Part shown: piece after piece, positions 57,983 through 64,000 of the stretch
How the letters are laid out: every line of letters starts with the position of its first letter
Numbering within the stretch: the first letter of the stretch is position 1
Source: Erythrobasidium yunnanense
Taxonomy: Eukaryota > Basidiomycota > Cystobasidiomycetes > Erythrobasidiales > Erythrobasidiaceae
Length of the DNA: 64,000 nt
NCBI GenBank assembly: GCA_001600175.1
Contig: BCJC01000008.1
Span: forward strand, 436,781-500,780
Reading direction: 5' to 3'
The notes under the pieces: generated by a model
What the model saw: the letters and a program-made list of their open reading frames with translations, nothing else
The model's database searches: none
Told to the model about the DNA's origin: nothing
Program-made: the position numbers and the translations under genes

Positions 57983-60504
57983 TCAGAGATAAGCCATTCG
58001 CTTGCTAGGTGTATCACGTTGTTTGACAGGCTGAGTACCTTGAGGCGACTCGCTCTTCCTCGGCTTTCTGCCCTCTCTCTTCTCCTCATTCCCATTTCCA
58101 TTGCCTTCATAAGCAGTAGCTTCCGTATCTCTGGACCTCCTGCTCTTCGCGTGTTCATTATGGAACGAATTACCCTTTTCATCGCTGTTTTGCGAGCCCA
58201 TCTGCGCTTCCCTCTCGGCCATGACACGCGAGGCGAATTTGCTGTTCTTGCGGATCTCCTCTCCGTGGGCGTAGAAGCTGGTGAGTAAGGGCAGGGACGC
58301 GTCAGAGGTGCTTGAGCAAGGAATGCGGTCGAGACTTACTAGAAGATAGGCGTGGTCACGAAGATAGCGACGATGGCTAAAATTAAACTCGCCCATGCGG
58401 AATGCCATTGTGGGTTATTGCCGATATTCTCAAACACTGTCAAACAAGCGACGGGTTAGCTCGAAGTGTATCAGACATACGGTGAACGACAAACTGACTT
58501 GGCGTAGAGTAGAGAGCTGCAATACCAGATAGGAAATCTCGCCTGCGTTAATTCTCGATCAGTACCACACTTATGTAGCCGGCTTGCTATAGCAACTTAC
58601 GCAAAGTCGTTTCCTCCTGTCGCAGAAGCAGCGTAGATCGAGTATGCAGCCACTGTATAATCAATACTCGACTGATAGATAGAGCTGCACCCCAAATCAG
58701 CCATACTGCCCGCATTCTTTCATCGCTCGCGAGGAAGCTTACTAGTTCGCAATAGCGACCATTGCGGCCCCGATAGTAGGAGCGATCCACGGGATACCAT
58801 AAGTAGGTCCGATGGATGTAAAAGCGAAGATGAACAGTCCAATAGGTTCGAAGAGGATAACGTAGCGTAACCACCATAGGCGCGCTTCGGGAGGGACGGA
58901 TTTCGAGCCGTACTTTCTGCGCTTCTGACGGAAGTAGTGGATTGAAGGCAGGAAGGAGAAATAAGCTAGTACGTAGCCAACTTCGAGGCTGTAGCAGAAT
59001 AAGACAAGGTAAGTGGGGAGTGGAGAGGGAGCCTAGGAATGAAAGCTTACGCAATGAAGACTAGGCCGATTTGAGGACCGGTGAAGCCCCACTTCTTGTA
59101 TACGGGCGTGAAGCCTTGGAGGAAAGTGAAGATGAGTGCATCTGAGAAACCCGAGACGGCCGACAACCAAGCGACAATGGGTTCCTATATTCCCATGAAT
59201 CGCATCAGCCTCCCTCACCCATCTGTACACTTCTCTGGATGACACTCACTGTGAAAAGCATGTAGAAAGGCCTGATCCAGATCGTGCCGATTTCTTTCAG
59301 TGTCAATCGTTTATTGTTGACTTCATTAGGTCCCCAGATATTGCGTACGCCAGAAGCGCGTCGTTGTTTTGCGATTCTGTCCAAGATGATGGAGGATCGT
59401 GTCTCTGGGACGGTGAAGAAGTGTAGGGCTTGCACAAAGAAGCCGAATCTGATATCGAAACAGTCCCGTTTAGCGCGAGAATAGGAAGAAAGAGCGAATG
59501 ATCGTACATCATCTGTGTCCAGAAGATCCAGTGTAGTGCAGCGTATTCTTCCAAGAAACCGCCAATTACGGGACCAACAACACTACCTCCGACTGATGAT
59601 AGGACCAAGAAAGCGACTGCGTATTCCTGGTCATCCGGCAGCCACATGTCCGCTACTACACCGAGAGTAACAGATCCTCCGGCTGTAGATAGACCTCCCA
59701 ACAATCGACATACGACCAAGGTTGCGTAGCTTTGTTGTGGAACAAGGTCAGCCTTTTCATAATCGAGGAGCGGAGAATTGGCTCACTTCGGTGCCAAAGC
59801 ACAGGGGATTTGCCATATATTGACGAGCAAGAGAGACAACTGTTGGGTAGGCCATCTTCCCAATTCTTCAGACCAAGGAGCCCATAGTTCGCCTTGTTGC
59901 AGCGGATTATATCAGCTTCTTTCGAGCATCTTGCCATATTGAGGTAGAATGCTTACATCCGAAAGCGTAGGCGCATAGGAATGTCAATTGAGGCACTCGC
60001 GCTGCTTGTTCGCTGATGCTGAATTTTGTAGCGATGCGGCTCTGTCGCCCGATCAGAAGCTGGATCAGCATTAAGACTGGCAGAAGCGCTCCAAGCTGCT
60101 CACCACTCCGTTTGCGTACAGACTTGCGTTCAGGTTGATGGAGATTTGCTGATGGAAGCAAGCCGAATAAGCTGGGATTCCGCAAGCCCTTTATATCAGT
60201 TTTCGCGACTCACAATGATGAACCTGTCATTGTTCTCCTTGAATCAGCTACGTCTCAGAATATTTAAGTACGAGTCTGCTCACATGACAATCAGGATCTG
60301 CCATTTTCTCCAGCCAGGGTACGTGTAACCCAGTTCGTCCCATGCATCGCTCTCTTTGATCTCCTTCTTGTCGCTGTCCTGCACGTTTATATGTCCTAGA
60401 TCTTCTATCCTCGAAGCTTGTCTCTTGTCATCGTTCTTCTCTGTAATGCTTATGCTCGCTCTGCCTTCTTTTGTGAAAGGCTTTCGCAGAGCTCGCTTGT
60501 CCAT
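57983..60504 (-). CDS. Major facilitator transporter, DHA1-like
   Basis: Thirteen exons in minus order: 60284-60504, 60214-60223 (10 nt), 60104-60148, 59957-60041, 59787-59892, 59508-59729, 59250-59448, 59051-59184, 58743-58988, 58601-58684, 58499-58542, 58340-58436 and 57983-58277. All are in phase and the product is 595 residues. Twelve helices fit. The N-terminal half has GCELWAPWSEELGR and RLLGGLSTAGGSVTLGVVAD; the middle cytosolic loop has FFTVPETRSSIILDRIAK. The tail of about 95 residues is strongly charged. DHA1 members expel drugs or polyamines by proton antiport. The nearest subfamily looks like the fungal polyamine/caffeine-resistance type, which is inference. Confidence 0.88.
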
Positions 60505-60873
60505 GGTGAGTACAACCTCTTGGGATTGTCAGGAGGGAAAGGGAGAAAAGGAAAACGATGGAGATGTCTCAGTGGGTTGAAAAGCACTTTAGCGGATTGT
60601 GCGGGGTTGCGTCATTGAGCAGATCTCGGCCATGGGGAAGATACTATTTATAAAGTAAAGGGTAACCTCGATCAGTCACGTGAGGAGTCAGCCAGGCACC
60701 GTTTCGGCATTCAAGTGAGATAGCTGACAATGTAGCAGTGTATGTAGCACGTCTAGACAGCAACAACAACGAAGACTGGCCTATATCAAAGAGAAGCATT
60801 AGAACAAACTTTTGGAAAAGAGAAAGAAAAGAAAGTGAGACTGGACTGCACACTTGGAACTATGAAGGGAGCC
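60505..60873. other. Gene-free stretch
   Basis: About 370 bp between the MFS start and the UBE2S stop (same strand). It includes a CAGCAACAACAACG run near 60757 and a purine-rich A/G stretch at 60815-60840. No gene was seen. Confidence 0.5.
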
Positions 60874-62243
60874 TTATAATCGCTTCAAGCCACGCTTCTT
60901 GGCAGCTTGCGTAGTGCCCGTCTGGGATGCAGGCGGGACGACCTTCTTGCCCCACACCGTCCCATTCCCACTCGATACGCCCACCGAGCTCGCACCCAAC
61001 ACTCCCTGCTTCCTATCCTGCCCACTACTCATCATGCTATTCATGTCCGGAACGGCTGCAGAGACGGACGGCGCTGCCCGCTTCTTGGGAATCGAGGACG
61101 AAGTGCTGCCGCTCCCGCTGGAAGAAGTAGATGAGACGTGCTTGACATTCTCAGAGATGGCTTCAGACATGATGATTTCGTTGCTTGTTGACGATGTAGC
61201 TTGTAGATAACTTCCACTGCCGCTTGCGGTCTTAGCAGGCACAGCAGCTGGAACAGCCGAGGTCGATGCTACGGGAGCAGCAGCAGAGGAGGAGCTCGCG
61301 GAAGGACCGTATGGCTGATATGTAGTAGATGAAGCGGTATTGGTGAATTCTGCAGGACGGTGACGGGCGTGGATCTCGGTCATGAGCTTGGCGTGTCGTG
61401 CGTAGTCATCGTATGCTTCCAATAGCAGCTTGCCAGCCTCTTCATGGAGCGCAGATTCAGGATTCGGGTGTATTAAAAGACTGTAGTGGGTATACAAAGT
61501 CAGTTGGGGATAGAGAGCGCTTGCTAGCCGGTGTATCTCGGAGGCAGACTCACCATTTGACGGTGATGAGCTGGAAGAGCAGGGCGAACGTCAGCTACTC
61601 GACATTGGCATGTGTTGTAGTAGGTAGGGGCTACGCACGATATGCCCTACACCATATTCCTTCTTCCAATCCTTCTTGAGCGTCGATACACAAATCTCGC
61701 CCGTCGAGGGAGCGACGTTTGGGTGGAATATCTTTGTTGCGAACCAGCCTGCGTAAGCCAGACAGACAAAGTCAATACTTGAATGTTCTGCATATGAAAA
61801 CGCAGAATCTGCAGTAGCTACTGACACTTGGGCGGTGCGTTCGGGAAGGTCTCTGAGAACTGGAACTTGATTTTGAAGTAGCCGCCTGGAGTGAGAGCAG
61901 GATCAATATACGATTACTTGTACTTGTATGCTGTGAAGTTCTGCGAACCTTGATACGGCGTTCCAGCTGGGGAATCCAGAGATGCCAAATGTCAACAAAC
62001 ACCGCTCGCTCGCTCGCAGGCAAGAGACGAAGACGACGCACGAGGTCCCTCTAGCCAGCCAACTACGTTTGAGATGTCGCTGTCATCCAGAACCACCCGT
62101 ATTCCCTCGGGAGGACTGCGCTCCAGCGTCGTGAGCTCGCGGTACAGCCGCTTGTACGCTGAGCTCGAGAGGGCCTGGGGAGATGGAGAGATGGGATCAG
62201 AATGGATGTAGTAGAAGTAGTCTCTAGATTTGCGACTCACCAT
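60874..62243 (-). CDS. UBE2S: Ubiquitin-conjugating enzyme E2 S (APC/C chain-elongating E2)
   Basis: Exons in minus order: 62241-62243 (ATG only), 62042-62174, 61949-61966, 61826-61885, 61639-61748, 61554-61570 and 60874-61480, giving 315 residues. The first intron could be retained in frame, adding 22 residues. The E2 fold is clear: [57 protein letters not shown] with the active Cys, and [20 protein letters not shown]. These match UBE2S, which extends K11-linked chains on anaphase-promoting complex substrates. After a Ser/Ala-rich linker the last residues are [12 protein letters not shown], equivalent to the human tail RALRRL that docks on the complex. Confidence 0.93.
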
Positions 62244-62537
62244 TCTTCTAGGAGTATTTGACGAGTTGGGATCTGAAAGACCTCGCTCTGTTGTTCGCTT
62301 TGTCCGACAAACTCGAAGAGGTTGAAGGGTCTTTGGGGATAGCTGACAGCAGCAACGTAATGATATGATATGATACGCCTGTCTTATCTCGTCTATGCTG
62401 GAATTACCAGCCGCGCCTGAACTCCTTTGGAACCCATCCAAGCTGAAGCAGTGATTCTGCTTTACCTCTCCGTCCTACCTTGATCTTACATCCTACCCCG
62501 GCGTATCTTTTCTCTATTCTCCTGATACCTCATACCG

Positions 62538-63368
62538 ATGCTTGGGCTTCTCCTTTCTACAATCTCCTGGCCTTTCGACCGGGCTGAACGCGATGATGAT
62601 CCTCCTCCTCCTTACCCTACTGCTACATCAAGAGAACAGGTCCTTGCGCACATCGAGTCCGTTCGATGGTATCATTGGTAGACCGCCCTTTAGTCGCTAA
62701 AGATCAATTTGCAACAGTCACCTCCGACCGCAACTCGAGGAACACTCCAAGCACTATTCCACATACTATCGATATGGTGGATTTATAAACACGTACATCG
62801 TGAGTGATTCCTCGCTGCTCTCCTCGAAGATGTCCTTCTCCTAATCTGATCATGCTTCTTCACTGCAACACAGAGACGCATGCTTTCTGACTTGCAAGAC
62901 GTCGAAAGACTGTGCACGAATGACAACGCTGAGCACTTCGATCGGGTTCTCACTCCTATCCTGCCACACCTCGACGAGCTGAAGCAGCTTACCGATAAGC
63001 CTTGTGATTTGGTCACCGGCCCACAAGCAGCACTCGGCCAGATCTACTGTCACAAGCTCTGGCGCGATCTATGCGGCCTTGTTCTCGTCTATGACAGCGA
63101 AGCGACCGCCGATAAACCCCGCCTTTCACGCTATGGTCATCGCCTCAAAAAGCAGTCCTATGATGATGATGATGATTACAGACTTGAAGGCGAGCCGAAC
63201 AGAGTTAACTACCTCATGCACGACTTGTGGCCGCCTTTCTTCGGGCTTTTCGAATATGGATCATGCTGCAGCTGCTCAGTGTCGTGCATACAGAAGCCAA
63301 CCTGCAGCTGGGACTACTTGATGTCCCTTAGAGAAAGAGCCTCTCCTGCTTCCCACCGCCCTTATTGA
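62538..63368 (+). CDS. Hypothetical protein, 3' end unresolved
   Basis: Exons 62538-62668, 62718-62799 and 62874-63368 join in phase (about 235 residues). The sequence includes CHLRPQLEEHSKHYSTYYR and GFINTYIRRMLSDLQDVERL, then LTPILPHLDELKQLTDKPCD and LYCHKLWRDLC-like helices, so the 5' part looks like genuine folded, helical protein. The final 60 residues are Cys/Ser-rich and less convincing. Further exons at 63436-63567 or 63640-63830 (reading LPYAQYAWAQAQERSVLC) may belong to the same transcript. No family was recognised. It is divergent from UBE2S with 294 bp between. Confidence 0.5.
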
Positions 63369-64000
63369 CTTGCACAGTACGTCCACTCTGTTTCTCAGCG
63401 CGATTAGTGTCATGCCTGAGTGCTGAGATCCCTATGTCATTTCCGCCAATTCCAGCTTTCACAATCGATACCACCACCTGCCGTTCCAAAGCCAACAAAT
63501 CCGCGAGTGAAAGGGCGTCTACATCTCCCAAATCTTTCGATCAAATTCGTCTCGACGCATACTAGAAGGCATATTCGGAATTATATCAAGTGAGCTTGCA
63601 GGTGGATACTGAGGAAGACGCTAGGACCGCACGAAGCTTGTCTCTCGGGCCCAGGCGATATCTCGGTGCGCATCGGCCATAAAGAAAAGTCACTACCTTA
63701 CGCTCAGTATGCTTGGGCGCAAGCTCAAGAACGTAGCGTCCTCTGCACATGCCGTCACCGCCTTGTGCAAAGTCAGCCGCGCCCTGACACCGATCAGCGC
63801 CATGTCATTCGACTAGCTAGTAGGTAAGCATTCAGCCTACAGCTCACACCTGTCATGGCTCACGCTAATTTGGTACAAAAAGTCTGTTTGTCGCTAAACT
63901 AGCTCGACAGGCCCGTAACCCAAACAAACGCCAACTAGGGCGTATCTTCTGCTCTACCTCCCTATTATCTTCTCTTCTCTTTCTCTTTCTTCTATATACA
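63369..64000. other. Right-edge region with possible exons
   Basis: Open stretches at 63436-63567 and about 63651-63830 on the plus strand are bounded by plausible AG and GT sites and may be later exons of the preceding gene or the start of another. The last 60 bases are a pyrimidine-rich CT tract. I cannot resolve the structure. Confidence 0.3.

Noticed and set aside
1-64000. Transposons, viral relics, tRNA, rRNA, CRISPR or bacterial-type elements
   Set aside because: I saw no reverse transcriptase, transposase, integrase or capsid motifs, no long terminal or inverted repeats, and no obvious tRNA T-loop pattern. A tRNA scan and repeat search would be decisive, and I could not run them.

Overview
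The window is nuclear DNA of a filamentous or dimorphic fungus, most likely a basidiomycete. The evidence is compact genes 0.1-1 kb apart on both strands, many introns of about 48-75 nt, and families such as ARPC5, WC-2-like PAS-GATA factors, NST1, Sec16, UBE2S and EF-hand NADPH oxidases. A Pucciniomycotina-type genome is my best guess, but this is inference. No transposon, viral relic, rRNA, tRNA or CRISPR was recognised. About 27 protein genes are described, most with exon joins whose reading phases I checked by hand.

Layout, left to right. 0-6.7 kb: a partial gene running off the left edge, a glutathione peroxidase, and two consecutive type II membrane glycosyltransferases (GT61-like, GT17-like). 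6.7-16 kb: a very large C2H2 regulator, HIS3 (histidine biosynthesis) and a PAS-GATA WC-2-like regulator. 16-26 kb: an aromatic amino acid decarboxylase, a TPR co-chaperone-like protein, an unrecognised acidic protein, ARPC5 (actin nucleation), a DUF202 membrane protein sharing an 89-bp promoter with RFT1 (ER N-glycosylation), and a Ser/Gln-rich single-pass membrane protein. 26-31 kb: a ferric reductase with a perfect iron-GATA site upstream, and TBP. 31-47 kb: NST1, a HAD phosphatase, a small probably mitochondrial protein and Sec16 (COPII).

47-60.5 kb is dominated by minus-strand redox and transport genes: sulfite oxidase, a cytochrome P450, a tandem pair of EF-hand NADPH oxidases and an MFS transporter. 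A plus-strand RNase III-fold protein interrupts the run. 60.8-64 kb holds UBE2S, the K11-chain E2 of the anaphase-promoting complex, and a hypothetical gene of uncertain 3' structure.

Points most worth a second look: the duplicated NADPH oxidases with one degenerate calcium loop; a one-base frame change inside sulfite oxidase; the ATCAGATAA iron-type site before the ferric reductase; the conserved C-terminal tail of UBE2S; the complete carboxylate clamp in the TPR protein; and many micro-exons (3-14 nt) plus GC-AG introns that automatic gene callers would miss.
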